A DNA stretch of 64,000 nt, taken from positions 1 to 64,000 of the forward strand of contig MU863878.1 of assembly GCA_033296885.1 (NCBI GenBank), in the 5' to 3' direction. Below the pieces are notes generated by a model. The model saw only the letters and a list, made by a program, of their open reading frames with translations. It ran no database searches and was not told the origin of the DNA. Origin of the DNA: Triangularia verruculosa. Lineage: Eukaryota > Ascomycota > Sordariomycetes > Sordariales > Podosporaceae. Shown here one piece after another: positions 1 to 11,948 of this stretch. A program made the position numbers and the translations under genes. Numbering within the stretch: the stretch's first letter is position 1; every line of letters starts with the position of its first letter.

Positions 1-3
1 CCG

Positions 4-95
<92 letters not shown>
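1..95. repeat. Poly-C homopolymer block
   Basis: Apart from one G at position 3, every base here is C. A homopolymer this long is rare in fungal nuclear DNA and is often a contig-edge or sequencing artefact. It shows no telomeric (CCCTAA) pattern. I treat it as a probable artefact. Confidence 0.9.
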
Positions 96-96
<1 letters not shown>

Positions 97-2353
97 TGCT
101 GACATCCAACCGAAACCGCCGCAAAAGTTCAACCCGCACCAGGCGCATCCCCACATGCCGCAGCCGCTGGGCTTCGGGTTGGATGGGTTGTCGAGCAGCT
201 CGTGGGTCTTGTTCACCACTATTTACTCACCCACGTCAGTCATTGATTGTCAGGCACAAGACTGACTTGCCGGGGAGAGGAGGACGTACAAATACAAGGG
301 CAGCAGCATCCCATCCAGAAGTGTCCACCCGAGCAGCATCCACACAATCCATCCTGCCACTCTCCCTCCTTGATCATAGCGGTAGGTTGGTGAGACATGT
401 TGTGTTCTGTAGTGTCGAAGCCAGGCAGCAGTAGCGTAAAGACGTCAAGTACCGGAGAGGTAAGACAAGTAGGTAATCAATCGGGTATCAACGGCGAGGA
501 TTGTGTTTTTGCATCCACCAATACTAATCCGAAACACAAGAAAAGAAAACTGAAAACCGATTCCTGGGGAAAAGATGGGGGGGTGGTGGTGCTTATTTAA
601 AGAGCGTTTTCAGCCCAGGGTCGGTTCGTCGTTACACAACAGTATCTGCAGGCTGCAACTGCGCCATGTGAAGTAGCAGCCCTCGCGTGTTCGATGTTCG
701 ATGATAAAAAGGGTATCGGATGCGAAGGACTTGCTACTGGCCCCCGGTTTGCGGCTGAAGATGGGACTGTTAGAGGGTAGTAATGTACCGTTAGTTGGTG
801 ACTTGGGCTGTGAATTCGGGCCTTGGCTTACAGCTCGGGACCTGGTCACCTAGCCGTTTTCGAAATGCGGTCGGGACAGGACTGACCCTAACCAAAGTCT
901 TGCAAAAGTTTGCATTGCGTGGCAGCTCGGCATGGGGTACTTGTGGCTCTGCATTCTCATTTCATCAGAGCCGCAGTCAAAGGAAGGCCTGCCAAGAACC
1001 GGGGACAACGGCAGTGGCTTTAGGAGTGACCGAAAGGGGAAAGCGCTGGCTTCGGTCTTGGAAAGCGGCGTTGGTGGGCTGGAGCCTTGCGACTTTCGGA
1101 CTCGACAAAATTTCAGGAGTGTTGGATCATCGCGAGATTGGGATTTTTGATCAGCTGGGGTTTGTCTGACTGTATTAAGGTATATAATAATCCTGTATAT
1201 AGAGGTTGTCAGCTTATGTCCTGGATGAAATAACATCCTCACGATTCATGTTACTCTTTGGAGTGTTCCCTCAAGCGGTGACCACTTGCACCAGGCTCTC
1301 ACCACCTACGTGTAGCGCAGACCCCTGAAGGTAATAGTTGGGGGCTTGCCTCTGGAACCATTGGACCCATTGACCCCACAAATGACAGCAGGTCATGTAG
1401 GGTCCTGCGGTGCCTGATGGTTCAGGAAACTCGAAATTGCGGCCAGCGATAGACCGAAAGGTTTTTACACTGTTGGAAAAGAAGATAAAACCAGTTCCTA
1501 ACAAGTATTCCATACCCTTGTGCCAATTCCAACCGTCGTGTCTCCTACTCAGCAACTGCAAAGAAATGGAGAAGTCAATAACTCGGTGCTTTGCTTTGCG
1601 GGGAAAACGGATCACTGCATACCCCCGCAGCTAGGGCTGCTAGCGCCCGACCCCACCACCACTATGCCGGAAATAGCCTGCCCCCTCCATCTGTTCCCTC
1701 CACCATGCATGCAACCCCCCCTGAGAAAACAACGAGGCTCTCGAATAAAGGCAAATCACCACCTTATCCATACCACGACTGAGCCGCACCTCCGCAGTTC
1801 ATGATCTCCGAGCCTTTTACAGTCCATAGATACTGACCAGTCAGCTGAAACACAATCACCCAAGGACCCGATCTTGGCATAAGCAAAACAAGAAGCTGTT
1901 TCCCACAAGCACAAGTCAGCATCGGCAGGCCGCATTCAGCCGTAAATCCATATCCAACACAAAAAGTTCTGACATCTTTCACAGTCCGAGGCAATATTTT
2001 CTTTGCTTCAAGGTGCATCATCCATGTGTTTTATGCTGCCTGTTTCTCCCAGCCTTGAACAATACCAATGCATCGTGCCAATCCCTGACCCCTCAAACAC
2101 ACAACCAAACAGACAAGTACCTGAACAAGATTTGTATCTCCACTCAAGGTCAAAAGATCTCCCCAAAATCACTCACTGCAATTGTATCACAAAGCCACAA
2201 AGTCTCATATATGTCTGGATTGCTGTCAAAATCTACTCCCCCCCCCCTCCTCTACATCTTTGTTTTCCCCATTACAATACCAAAACAGAGCCATCCAGAT
2301 ATCTTCCATAACAATCATATGCCCCCCTCTTGACCCTCACGCTGCTCCAGCAT
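96..2353. other. Gene-free stretch, no supportable gene
   Basis: Several open frames of up to about 130 codons exist on both strands. None has a recognisable motif, a convincing start or the C/G-ending codon bias of the real genes. The last few hundred bases (about 1,800-2,353) are A/C-rich and probably hold the 3' end of the helicase transcript. I see no RNA gene or repeat family. Confidence 0.6.
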
Positions 2354-5300
2354 TCACAATGGAGCGATCAAGGTCCCGAGCAAGTTCAGCGCTGATATCC
2401 CAGCACACGAAACCTCCTCCACCTTCTCATCCATAAAGTACTCCTCCTCCACGAGATACTCCTCCTCCATGATATGCTCCTCGAGGTTGTGGTCCTCTAC
2501 CAAAGGTTTCTCTGCGACCACCTTCTTCACATCCACGATGCTCTTCTTGCACTCACTGTCCCCCACAGAAAGCTCCTCTGTCATCCTCACAACTTTCTCC
2601 ACCATCTCCTCTTTCTGGCAAGATTCATGTTTGTCGTTCTTAATGGAAAGCGGGGGCTTCTCCTCGACAACCTCCTGCTTCTCCTCCTCGACAAAAGACT
2701 TGTGCTCCGCCTCTTCGACCAAAATCTCCTTCTTCTCCTCCTCGACAAAAGACTTCTGCTTCTCCCCCTCGACCAAAGACTCCTGCTTCTGCTCTGAAAC
2801 AATGGGGTCCAGCGTCTTCTCCACAACAAACGGATCCTCCAACTTTGTTTCCTGAACAAGTGACTCTGTAACCTCCTTCTTCTCCGAAACAGGCTCCTCC
2901 ACAATCTTCTCGGGGACACTCAACTCCAGTTTCTCATCCTTGACAGACGCTTCCTGGTTCGTTTCACCCTTCTCAACCGAACTCGTCTTATCCTTGAAGT
3001 CCTCCCAACCCATAAACTCCAAACAGGCATTCCGGTTATACTTCAGACCCGAGGAAGCAGGCCTCTTGTACTCCACCACACGGCGCCGGTCCAAATCCTT
3101 CGCAGCAACCTTCTTCCTGGTGCTGGCAGGGACTGCCGACCAGTCAATCTCGTGCAGATCGTCGCGAACCAAAGTCGGGCTGCCCTCGGACAAAGCTGGC
3201 GCCCAGTCGCTGGGTTCAGACTTCTCCATGTCCGCCCAGGCCACATGGCCATTCACCACCTTCTGGTCGCAGCCATTGGGAGACGCTTTGGAGCTGCTCT
3301 GGCAAGCCTCGTACATGCGGCGCAAATGTCTAGACGCGTTGACAAAATGATCACATCTGGGCATCAACGGGTCCATCATGATGATCTCGCCAAGTCTAGC
3401 ACGAGTGAGAGCGACACAAAGGCGGTTGGGGTCGTCTAGAAAGTCGGTAGATCGCTCCTTGGACAAGTCGAGGAAGACAAAATCCGCCTCATGACCTTGT
3501 GACACATCGACGGTGCGGGCCTCAACACGCTTCTGCGCCCACCGAGGCAGCTGCTTGAGCTGCTTCTTGTACTCATCAAAGGCCTTCTTGTACGGCGAGA
3601 TGATGAGAATAGTGGCGGGCTCCATCATGTCGGCTTTCCGGAAGTGAGGATCCGTCAGGAGTTCCTTGATCCTCGCCATGACCCAGTCCATGTGGCTAGG
3701 ATTCCAGGAGCTGGTGCCCTCCAACTTCTCGCCTAGGCTGCCCCTCAAGTGTACAATGAGCCGAGGAACAATGCAATTCTTGCCCCCGTTGATATTGCGG
3801 ATGTAGTTGCGTACATGGATCAGCGGCCGAGACACGGCATTGTTGGTTGCGGCGACCATCTTGCCATCATACCAAAGATCTGATGCCAGTTGGTGAAGAC
3901 CTCCGTAAGCACGGTGGTTCATGAGGAGCTCGTGACGAATTACCCCAGCCCTAGCGGCACGCTCCATCATGGAAACTTGCATTTGTTTCGCGAAAGGGTT
4001 CTTGGAACCAGAGCCTGCCGAGCCGACATATGGCACTGTTTGCCGATGATCGCCACAGAAAATCCACGCCAAAGGGTTGAAGTTGGCGATGGCAACTAGG
4101 TTGCACAATTCCCTGGCATGCGGTGACTCGTCGAAAAACACCAGATCCGGTCTGAACATCCCGCGAAAGTGTTTGCTTGCCGCGACAGGGGTAGTTGCGA
4201 CAAAGTCGGCTTCCGCCAGAGTATCCTGGTAGAGTTGGTACACGAGGTTGCGAAAGCGAAGAGGTATAACCAACGATTCGTCCTGGGAAAACAGGTCTTC
4301 TTCCATGTACTTTGTGAGAGCCTCGTACTTGGTCGTCTTGTGTCTCTCATATAGTTCCCAGGCAGCTTCATCAAGACTCGGAGCCTTGCAGCTAGCGGCT
4401 GAGGTCTGACCCGACGTCATGAGCTTCACGGTCTCAAGGAACTGATCCGAGAAGTCGACCTCGGGCATCTCTCCGGTCGCGGCATCCTCAGCTCGGTTAA
4501 CCTTGTTACTGCGGCGAACCTCACCACCCCACCCCTTCATTCGGATGATGGTCTTCTTCATTCCCAAGTCCGCATAGAGACGAACCATACGGTTGGCTAC
4601 ATCATCGACAGGGCTGTTCATGTCGACGATGAATAAGACCTTGGCAAACTCGTTGTGAGATTTCCCAACTCGCTTTCGGGGCTCTGACTGGGCCATAGCG
4701 ATGGTAAACAAGTTGAAGTGGGTTTTCCCTGCACCAGGGCCACCAGGTAGGATCGCGATGCCACACGGGAGATTGGCAAATCCTTGGAGATAAGCCTGCC
4801 GCTGTTGGGGATTCAGCATGCTGAATCTTTTCCCCAGAGGCGTTTGCAGCCAGCCAGGTCTGCGAAAGGCATCTCGCATGTGAGGAAAGGCGCTATAGAT
4901 GCTGACATAAAACTCTGGATTCTTGAGAGTGACGAAATATCGAAATGCCTTGATCTGTCTCTCCGAGGCGTTCTGGTGCGGACCATGGAGGATGGTAAGA
5001 GCCCCAAGCTCTGAATCCTTGGTCGACTCCGAGGCAAAAATGTGGAAGTTTACGCTCAAGACGTTGCTTGGAGTCAGGAGGCTGCTGATGTTGGAGCCAA
5101 TGGCGACTGGGGGGGGCTCGCGATCCGATAATTCACTGCCCTTGGGGGATGATCCGAGAGCCGAGTCAGCCGGGGAGGAGCCGGAAGAACAACCTTGGTC
5201 GACTTTGGGCGACGATGGGCGGTCACCCGAAGGGGAGGGAGAAATGGCCGTCTTTGACGATGAGCCAGAATAATCAAACAAGGGTTTGAGAACCTCGTGA

Positions 5301-5751
5301 TAGTCGGCGGTAGGGACGGTGACATGAAATGCAGCAGTCCTGGCCACCGGGAGAGCCGTACTAATTCCCATGGAAGGAAGAGGGTTCTCGATGCGGGTAA
5401 CATCCCAATACCGACTGAAAGTACCGTCGGCAAAAATGACTCGGACCTTGGCCTGGGCGCCTTTGGAGGGAATCTTCGCTTCGCCGTTGCGACCTTGCTG
5501 GACGAGCATCACATACTCGCTGCGCTTCGTGGTCTGGCGAACCTTGGTAAGGATCCTGTAGACCAGCAAGATTAGTAAAAAGTCGAATAGAAAGGATAAA
5601 TTGGGCAAACATACCAAGCATTGAACGACGCCCGTTCACCGTTGATCTGATCGATCAGGCGAGCATCTTGGAAGAATTCGGCCTCTGTGCCATCCTTGTG
5701 GATCTTGGCAAACTGCTCGACAGTCGCAAAGCTGTAAATCGGGGAGGCCAT
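2354..5751 (-). CDS. Superfamily 1 (Upf1/DNA2-NAM7-like) helicase, two exons
   Basis: This encodes a predicted ATP-dependent RNA or DNA helicase of about 1,112 residues. Exon 1 is 5751-5615 and exon 2 is 5555-2354. The 59-nt intron (GTATGT...CTACAG) joins NA to W-ILTKV in frame. Helicase motifs appear in order: Walker A GGPGAGKTH at about 317, motif II DESPH at about 521, motif III GDHRQTVP at about 547, motif V VDVSQGHEAD at about 728, and motif VI NRLCVALTRAR at about 756. Motif II is DESP rather than the usual DEAxQ. The last ~190 residues are a K/E/V-rich low-complexity tail with repeated SFVEEEK-like units. The family includes RNA surveillance and silencing helicases, but I cannot assign an ortholog or substrate. 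The start at 5751 is an ATG with an open frame into the donor site. Confidence 0.88.
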
Positions 5752-6496
5752 CTTGATCGTTGACTATCCGTCGTAAAATTGGATGACTCGACAATAGATA
5801 CACGTCTTCGCAAAATTGTACGTCGGAGTTGGCGTAAATACAATATTGAGGGCTGCGTTGCGAAAGGAAAAAAGGAAGAGCCGCAAAGATGTAAAGAGTT
5901 GCGAGAGGTTGGGAAAAAAAGAGGCGGCTGTCGGAGTGATCAGGTGTGTGGGGGACCCGCAGACCAGGAAAGGAAGTGAACAAACGTGGCAGGAGTGACC
6001 CAAGCTATACCCGCCAGGATTGATGGGGTTGCGATGTGGTGAGTCAATGCCGGCGACGATCAGGTAAGACGATGATGTCGGCGCTGAGGTAAGGCGATAG
6101 TCTCGGCGATGATCTCGGCGATGGGTGAAAGATGTAAGAAAGGGTTGGGTGAGGAAGGAAGAAGATGCAACAGTCGTATGTAGGTAAAGTAAGTACGTGA
6201 CAGAAGGCTGGAATGTTCTTCAAGGGTGAGGAAGAAAGGAAAAGGAAAAAGGGAAGAGAATTCCCCAGTGACCCTTACTTTGTAGAGGGCAAAAGGACTG
6301 CTCGTCGTAAGGTTGTGGGTCCATTCTGCCAGTTGATTCACCTGCCTCAGGTATTCACCTATTCACCTGTCAGCAAAATAGACACAATAGACACAATAGA
6401 TGCTCTTCCATTGTGCTCTTGGTGGAAACCCACGGACCACTTTCACTTGAATCCCAAGTCCAAAAATGCTCTGACAAGTGAATGGGGAGTGGATTT
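5752..6496. other. Upstream region of the helicase gene
   Basis: No gene is visible here. It should contain the promoter and 5' leader of the minus-strand helicase gene. Around 6,060-6,135 there are isolated copies of a TCTCGGCGATGGGTGA-type motif that resembles the tandem array starting at about 6,497. The array may therefore once have extended further. Confidence 0.5.
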
Positions 6497-7190
6497 GCTC
6501 AGATAAGTCGTCGAGATGCTCAGATGAACCAATAAGGGCTAGTGAGCGATGCTGTCAAGATGCTCAGATGGACCAATGGCGCTAGTCAGCGGTGCTTGGA
6601 GTGAGAGCATCGTGTCCCGGCGAGTGGTGAATCGTGCTCTCGCGATGTGTGACCCGTGCTCAGGCGAGGGTGAATCGTGTTCCTGCGACCTGTGACGCGT
6701 GCTCAGGCGTGGGTGAACTTTGCTTAGATAATATTTGACGCGTTCTCTCGCGATGGGTGAAGTTTGCTTAGACGATCTGTGACCGTGCTCTCGTAATGAG
6801 TGAACTATGCTTGGATTGTAGGTGAACTATGCTTTGGCGATTCCTGACCTAGTGAATTGTGTTCTGGCGATTTGTGGCCTATGCTCTCGCGATACCTAGG
6901 TAATCTTTGCTCAAAAGATCTGTGACCCGTGCTCTTGTGATGAGTGAACTATGCATTGGCGATTTTTGACGTGTACTCTCGCGAAGTGAATTGTGTTCTG
7001 GCGATTTATGACCCATGCTCTCGCGATAGTTGAACTGTACTCAGGTGATTAAGTGAATTGTGGTCTGGCGATCTGTGATCCATGCTCTCGCGATGGTTGA
7101 ACTACCTTATGCTCTGCCGAATTATGACCCATGCTCTCGCCATGGTTGAACCGTGCTCAGGTGATCAAGTGGATTGTGAGTGGCACTTGC
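6497..7190. repeat. Degenerate ~22-bp tandem array
   Basis: About 30 imperfect units follow one another, each about 21-23 bp, with rough consensus TGCTCTCGCGATGNGTGAAC. Toward the right end, three variants tend to recur: a CTCTCGCGATGGTTGAAC type, a CTCAGGTGATCAAGTGAATT type and a TTCTGGCGATTTATGACC type. This suggests a higher-order unit of about 66 bp. Some units are stretched or shortened by a few bases. Reading frames in the array are interrupted and shifted, so it does not look coding. Confidence 0.85.
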
Positions 7191-7746
7191 GAAGGCACGT
7201 TGCTTTGGGGCTGGGACGGTCAAGTTCTCTTCAAGGTACCAATGTCGGACAGGTGGTCGGCCGATGCTTCGGGCTGGTCAGAGCAGCGGCTCATAGAGGA
7301 ACGCGGGACGTCGTTGAGAAAAGGAAAAAGAATTGTTGGAAAAAGAAGAAACGGTGCTGAAGGTGATATATTTAGCCGCGAGGCATCGTTCTAAACCAGG
7401 CGGCAGGAGAGTTGGTGATGGTAAACGCGCTATCGACGGTGGTTTGTTTTGATGGGCCAAACCAGCCTGACCGCCTGATTTTGTCAAACAAGGAAATTAC
7501 GGGTGGAAGGCACGATTAAAGATCCAGGCGGCGGACTTACGTACGCCCGATATTCCGGGAAGAAAGAAAGATGTTCCGAGAAGAAAGAGAGGGTATATTG
7601 CTGTAATCATCAAAAAGTCTACTCAATTATCAGGCCTCTGCTGCCGTCGTTCCCACCTCCAAACCCGTATCCTAATGTTGCCTCTTCCCATGACCACCTT
7701 GCCCAGGTTTGAGCTGACCCGTCAGCATTCCATACTATCCTGATCA
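7191..7746. other. Gene-free spacer
   Basis: This lies between the tandem array and the 3' end of the membrane-protein gene at 7747. I see no motif-bearing frame. An A-rich purine patch (AAAAAGAAG-type) is at about 7,320-7,350. Confidence 0.5.
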
Positions 7747-9465
7747 TCAATCCACCAAAGCCGGCTGCTCTGATCTCCCTGGCTGACTACCCTTCTCACG
7801 ACGGTAGTAGTGGACATGCTGCTCGTCCAGTTGATTGCCACGACGGCGCTTGCGAAGAACCGCCGCGACAAACGCGCCAATCACACTGAGCAGCGTCAAC
7901 ACCAGCGAGTACAGCCCAATCAAGAACCCAAGAATCTCTGACGTCTCACGAAGAGGCGGCCGGGCAAAGTCCAGCGGCATGTTGTTGTTGGGGCCTTGTC
8001 GGTTGATGGTCAGCTCGGCACAGACAATTGTGACCACCAACAGCACAGCCAGCAGAATCGCCCAAGGTATGTTCCAGAGACTGAACTGAATGGGGGAAGT
8101 CGTCCGGCTCTGGTACCGATGTCTGATTGTCCGAGACTGGCTCTGGTGGATGCACGAGAGAATCTCCTGCGTGTGTCGTCCACGAGCCTTGCGGGAGTAT
8201 CCTGGAGAACTTTGCACATCGTGAACATAGTCCCCTTGGCCAGACTCGACTGACTTCTTGCCCTTCCTCTTCTCCTCCCTTCGGCTGAGACCAACTGCCG
8301 CCGGACCAAAGAAGCTGACAATGAGGATAAACAGTGCGACTGCAGTGGTGACCACAGCTACGATGCAGACTCCCACAGTCCAGACGCGGAGGAAGGTGGC
8401 AAATCCCGGATCAGCAAAGGGCTTCTTGGGTGCGAGGACGAAGTAAACGGTTGGGACATTGTCACAGGCGCCGCCCTGCTTGTTGCCATTCCGGAGAAGT
8501 GGCCAGTTGAGGGCCGCGGTTCCAAACATGTACATCGACCAAATCAAGAGACCAATAGCAGCCGTGAGCTGGTCCTTGTAGCTGGTTGTCAAAAGAAAAT
8601 GGCGTAGAGCATTCTTGGGTCGCCGTGCCCGCCGCTTGATGACAAGTTCTTCAGACGCAATGAGGGCAACTTCATGCTCGGCGGCTCGCGCTTCGGCCAC
8701 AGAGTGGTTGGAATGAACCAAAGCTGCCACATAGAGATCGCGGAGCCCATCGATGTCGGCGCGTGTCGGAGCAGTGGAAATCTCCTCAATGAACTCGGGG
8801 TTGTAGACGGTGGTGACGGCGCCTCCGTCAAGGTTGTTCCCCAGCTGGGAGCCATCTTCTGCCGGAACCTCGATCTGCTCGTGCCAGTGGGAGACAAAAT
8901 GCTGAACGGCATGAACCAGAGCTTCCTGAGCAGCATCGTGGTCGGCATGAGCCTCTTCTGCTGCCGCATGGAGAGCAAAAGCTTTCAAAACATCAGAATA
9001 GGCCCTGGCTCTTGCGACATCCTGCTCTGTCACGGTCGACTGGCGGCAACGCTCAAGACGCTCTCGATACTCGACGTCGGTCTTGGCTCCGCGTCTCCCG
9101 TCAACCACCAATGCTTGTCGAAAAAGGACAGTGAACACAAAATACACCGGGTACCAGAGCACGAGCTGGATCAAAACAGCGTAGTCGATTATGATCAAGT
9201 TGTAGTCCACGACGTTGAGGAACATGGACAGGAACAAAGCCAAGGCAAGGATGCCCCATGCGCCGTGCCAGAATCGAAACTGCTTATCAACACCGAACAA
9301 GACGGCCACAATGGCTGCGATGTACAGCAGGTAGAAGCCGACACGGATGCCTGTGCCGATGAGCATCTGGTCGCCAAAGATATGACATGGTTGGAACGAA
9401 GTCACGGCACTGAGCTCGTCGGTGCCAACGAAGCCGGTGCTGGTGATGCCCACGAAGTAGCCCAT
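7747..9465 (-). CDS. Uncharacterised multi-pass membrane protein
   Basis: A single-exon frame of 572 codons starts at an ATG (9465). I do not recognise the family. Three hydrophobic segments lie within the first ~115 residues (for example GFYLLYIAAIVAVLFG). A soluble stretch of about 170 residues rich in A, E, H and D follows, probably partly helical. Two more membrane segments lie at about 290-370, then a charged loop (RREEKRKGKK), and two final segments before a basic, Q/R-rich C-terminus. The total is about seven spans. It is divergent from the Cys-rich gene at 10337 across about 870 bp. The codon use and unbroken length make it a real gene. A receptor-like or transporter role would be speculation. 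Confidence 0.8.
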   Translation of the reverse strand: MGYFVGITSTGFVGTDELSAVTSFQPCHIFGDQMLIGTGIRVGFYLLYIAAIVAVLFGVDKQFRFWHGAWGILALALFLSMFLNVVDYNLIIIDYAVLIQLVLWYPVYFVFTVLFRQALVVDGRRGAKTDVEYRERLERCRQSTVTEQDVARARAYSDVLKAFALHAAAEEAHADHDAAQEALVHAVQHFVSHWHEQIEVPAEDGSQLGNNLDGGAVTTVYNPEFIEEISTAPTRADIDGLRDLYVAALVHSNHSVAEARAAEHEVALIASEELVIKRRARRPKNALRHFLLTTSYKDQLTAAIGLLIWSMYMFGTAALNWPLLRNGNKQGGACDNVPTVYFVLAPKKPFADPGFATFLRVWTVGVCIVAVVTTAVALFILIVSFFGPAAVGLSRREEKRKGKKSVESGQGDYVHDVQSSPGYSRKARGRHTQEILSCIHQSQSRTIRHRYQSRTTSPIQFSLWNIPWAILLAVLLVVTIVCAELTINRQGPNNNMPLDFARPPLRETSEILGFLIGLYSLVLTLLSVIGAFVAAVLRKRRRGNQLDEQHVHYYRREKGSQPGRSEQPALVD

Positions 9466-10336
9466 CTTGGCCAGCTATGGTGAAGTGGACTGCCAGACGG
9501 GGCCGTGTATGCGAGCTGACGTAGAGATGTGGCCGTCAAGTGGAGATGTGTTCTGTGGTGTTTAGATGGATGAAGTTCCAAAATCCGGGAGAGCGGACGA
9601 GGGGCTCTGGAGCGGGGACATGCTTGAACTCATCAAGACCACCGACTGGCCTACGTGGGCAGGTCTCCAGAAAATTCAAATACCGACCTGCATTTGTCTG
9701 CCTTAGCCATTCGCCAACCGGGGTCGACAGACGCATGTGTGACATCTGCAGCCCAATACGACCCCCCGGCTCTGAGATGGGCAAAGTGGGCTTGCCGTGA
9801 CGAAGCTGAAGCCAGTCGGCCTCGGGCTCGTGATGGCGGCGCAAGCGGCAGATGTGAGGGCCGTGATTGGGCAGCCAGGTTATAGATGCAAGTCCGCGAG
9901 GTTGGGCCAATCGAGGACTTGGCATTCCCTCGTCGCCCGATCGGCAGTGTGCCCAACCTCTCATGCTCTCTGCAGCCACGAACAACACCACACCGCTTTG
10001 GACAACTCAGACCCCCCGATGACTCCAATCAGCGGGCTCCCTCGTTGGCAGGCTGCAGTTGCATGCAGCGGGGTTCAATATTCGGGGCTTCAACTTCCAG
10101 CCCATCAGATGACGCCACGGACTTTTCTGCTCCAACAAAACCTGATGGTGCCTGCCAGGGTCACATCTTGGTTCCCCAAGAGCTCTTAGCTCCCATGCTT
10201 TATGATGTCTGCGTCTTGTTCCTGGCCGGCACGACTCCGATAAAAGAAGAGGCTCGCTGCTTCCCCTTTTCTTGGCAGTGCCTTCTCGTGTCCCGTTCCT
10301 GCCGCATATTCAATTCCATTTTTTTGGTTGCCAAAC
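9466..10336. promoter_or_regulatory. Divergent intergenic region, 871 bp
   Basis: The start codons of the membrane protein (9465, -) and the Cys-rich protein (10337, +) face away from each other here, so the region should hold both promoters. An ATAAAA-type A/T element lies about 95 bp before the plus-strand ATG (about 10,240). A pyrimidine-rich leader (CTTCCCCTTTTCTTGG) follows it. No gene is supported in the region. Confidence 0.5.
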
Positions 10337-11272
10337 ATGTTTACACGCAGTGCCATTCTGGCAGGCCTTCAATTGTTGGCGGTCTGCTCTGCGCAAAGCA
10401 ATGAATTCTTCAAGTGGAACACACCAAGGGCAATCGGCATAGAAGGACAACCCCTCCACCGCCGTCAAGCGCCCCCTGGATATCATCCCGAGTTTGGTTC
10501 CTGCGGCAGCGGGACCACTTGCGAAAACGCCTGTGGTGCGAATTGGCTGTCTTGCAGGGCCTCAACAGAACTGTCCTTGTTCTGTTACAACCAGGTGGAT
10601 CTAGGCCAGACCTGCTGTGAGAACGGTTCCGGACGTGCTTGCGATCGGGGCTACTACTGCGCGTGGAAGGAGTTTGGGGGAAGGGTATGGTGCTGTGAAG
10701 ATGTACGTCGTGACTAACGTCGCTTTAAGTCCAAGAGGAGATATCTGACATCGGTACCAGGGAGAAAGCCTTGAAGAGTGCGGAGTGGGCGGAGGCACCA
10801 CATCTGCGCCGCCATCAACATCTACCACGGCCACCTCTGGTGGTCTAAGTAGCTCAACAGACACCACAGCCACTGGGACACAAACCGTCACAAATACCGA
10901 CTTCCCTACATCAACAAATAGCCAATGTGTCCCTTCAACCGTCACTTCGTGGGGAACAACCACTGTGGTCTCGACATTCGAAGTGACCGTCACAGTTGGC
11001 ACCGGCGGATGCAACAGCGATTCAACTGTGACCTCTCCTCCCAGCAGCTCAACCGGAACCGACACCACGATTACGAAGCCACCGACATCACACACCACTC
11101 ACAGACCAACGGTAAGTATTTCTGCCCTGGCCCAAGCGGCTTGTACTCAATTGCTGACCCACGACAGAACTCAACCACCACCTCGTCCTTCATCACCGCA
11201 GGCAGTGGTGACTTGAGGGTGAACCTTGGCTCCCTGGCGCTTATTCTGCTGGGTGTGGTGTTCATCCACTAG
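10337..11272 (+). CDS. Secreted Cys-rich, Ser/Thr-rich GPI-anchored-type protein
   Basis: This is a predicted cell-surface protein of about 273 residues in three exons: 10337-10702, 10761-11111 and 11168-11272. Both introns are in frame (GTACGT...ACCAG and GTAAGT...GACAG). A signal peptide (MFTRSAILAGLQLLAVCSAQ) is followed by a Cys-rich module at about 50-122 with CGSGTTCENACG, SCRAS, CCENGSG and WCCEDV. A Thr/Ser-rich stalk with a CVPSTVTSWGT segment comes next, and the hydrophobic tail LALILLGVVFIH ends right at the stop, as in GPI-anchor signals. The ATG at 10337 sits directly before the signal peptide. The exact family is unknown to me. A role in wall or surface interaction is inferred from architecture only. 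Confidence 0.85.
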
Positions 11273-11948
11273 ACATTTAAGAGAATTGTGTGGTGTTTTT
11301 GTTCGGGATATGACTTGAAATGTGCAGAATGATGACATGATAGGCGACGGAGCCGATGGGCTTGGAGGCTCAACCTCTACTTGATACCCAGGAACTGATG
11401 CAGCTTGTTGGCTGAAAGACTTCTAATACCATAATTTGATTTTTTCTTGAGCCGCTTGCGCTTCCAAGTATTTCTGAACACAGCTGGTGGCTAGTCTGTG
11501 CTCAAACATCTCTAACCGAGCACCTCGCTCCCGTGTATCACTGACGATTCTTGAGACAGGTTTGATCGTCCCGCCCTCCGCAAACGGCTAAAGAAATTCT
11601 CAAACACTATGATATTCTGTACCAGACGCTTCAAGTTGGAAGAGAATATTTCAAGGCCAAAACAACAGAGATTTCCTTCATGCCGTGCTCGCAGCCGAGC
11701 AGTGCGGTCGCCCGTCCTCGGGTGTTCTTGCCGACGATTTGAGCGCTGGCACCTGAGTCCCAAGATGCCGCCAGTGTAAGCAAGGTCCCATGATGCCATG
11801 GGCAACCTGGACCGCACTTCCCAATCTGGGAAATGTGCCTGAGATATAAAGTCTGGAAGGGGCCATCGGCAGGGCGGAGTTCTTGACTCGGCCGCAGTCG
11901 TTGATCGATGCACCGTTCTTTCTCTCCACTCTTTGCAATAACTCCGCT
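11273..11948. other. Intergenic region between the Cys-rich and GH131 genes
   Basis: It holds the 3' end of the upstream gene and, in its last ~150 bp, the GH131 promoter. No further gene is supported. Frames on the minus strand have no motif and overlap the GH131 promoter. Confidence 0.5.
11820..11850 (+). promoter_or_regulatory. CCAAT and TATAAA elements of the GH131 gene
   Basis: A CCAAT box (about 11,820) and a TATAAA (11,845-11,850) lie about 130 and 100 bp before the ATG at 11949. This is a typical layout for inducible fungal hydrolase genes. Function is inferred from sequence and position only. Confidence 0.45.

Noticed and set aside
1764..2021. Minus-strand frame of 85 codons with several Cys
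   Set aside because: It has an ATG and looks protein-like, but there is no signal peptide, no recognisable motif and mixed codon use.
2587..2919. Arg-rich minus-strand frame within the helicase tail
   Set aside because: It is a shadow of the acidic repeat tail in another frame.
7082..7394. Overlapping plus-strand frames at the right end of the tandem array
   Set aside because: Their first part is the ~22-bp repeat read as protein; the rest is Lys-rich reading of an A-rich patch.
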